From the NCBI RefSeq assembly GCF_016859285.1, contig NC_053412.1:5455789-5519788 (forward strand): 64,000 nt of DNA, given 5' to 3'. The DNA comes from Xiphias gladius. Taxonomy: Eukaryota > Chordata > Actinopteri > Istiophoriformes > Xiphiidae. The number at the start of each line of letters is the position of its first letter. The stretch's first letter is position 1. The notes under the pieces were generated by a model. It saw only the letters and a list, made by a program, of their open reading frames with translations, was not told where the DNA came from and made no database searches. Shown here piece by piece: positions 63,900-64,000 of this stretch. The position numbers were made by a program, and so were the translations under genes.

Positions 63900-64000
63900 G
63901 GCAAAAATGACTACTCTCTGAATAGTTCTGGGCATATTATAAAAAGTTAATCACCATTTCTAGCCTTCAATACCTTTTTACCCTCCAACACAACCCCCAG

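Larger units (their letters stand above)
60021..64000. other. Non-coding right flank, nothing recognised
   Basis: Beyond the ccdc122 stop codon I see no exon with recognisable similarity, no RNA gene and no clear transposon. It holds a (GT)20 tract at 61085-61124 and a 15-bp perfect inverted repeat at 63862-63899. The patch around 60480-60700 is GC-richer and open in two frames, but it has no domain that I know. Confidence 0.45.

Overview
This is a piece of teleost fish nuclear genome, most likely from a percomorph. The genes have many short exons with standard GT/AG introns. Their protein sequences are vertebrate, and the spacers hold interspersed repeats and long (TG)n tracts that I know from perch-like fishes. 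No prokaryotic, viral or plasmid features were seen. Seven protein-coding genes and one tRNA gene are supported. All seven gene models keep reading frame across every splice junction I placed.

Layout. Positions 1-20,160 are a gene-poor flank made of repeats, two long TG microsatellites, a LINE remnant and at most candidate non-coding 5' exons. Positions 20,165-23,955 (+) encode a collagen VIII alpha-1 chain whose triple-helix exon carries an apparently exact 822-bp tandem duplication. Positions 26,838-28,351 (+) encode Jagunal homolog 1. Positions 29,885-35,486 (-) encode a short IkB-zeta-type nuclear ankyrin protein. Positions 38,341-47,623 (-) encode glycerol kinase in 20 exons, including an 87-bp exon for a hydrophobic tail. 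A tRNA-Glu(TTC) lies at 48,151-48,222 (-). Positions 48,893-52,205 (+) encode WBP4, with a start codon split by an intron. Positions 53,755-56,630 (-) encode the mitochondrial release factor mtRF1, which has a polyserine leader. Positions 57,028-60,020 (+) encode CCDC122. From 60,021 to the end I see no gene.

The genes do not form one pathway. Their order looks like two conserved vertebrate linkage groups placed side by side: col8a1 with nfkbiz (human 3q12), and wbp4, mtrf1 and ccdc122 (human 13q14). jagn1 and gk lie between them. Two divergent pairs (gk/wbp4 and mtrf1/ccdc122) may share promoter regions. jagn1/nfkbiz and wbp4/mtrf1 converge tail to tail.

The most notable observation is the in-frame duplication in col8a1. 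Removing one copy gives 745 residues and 8 helix imperfections, the family's usual size and count. No new multi-gene system was found.
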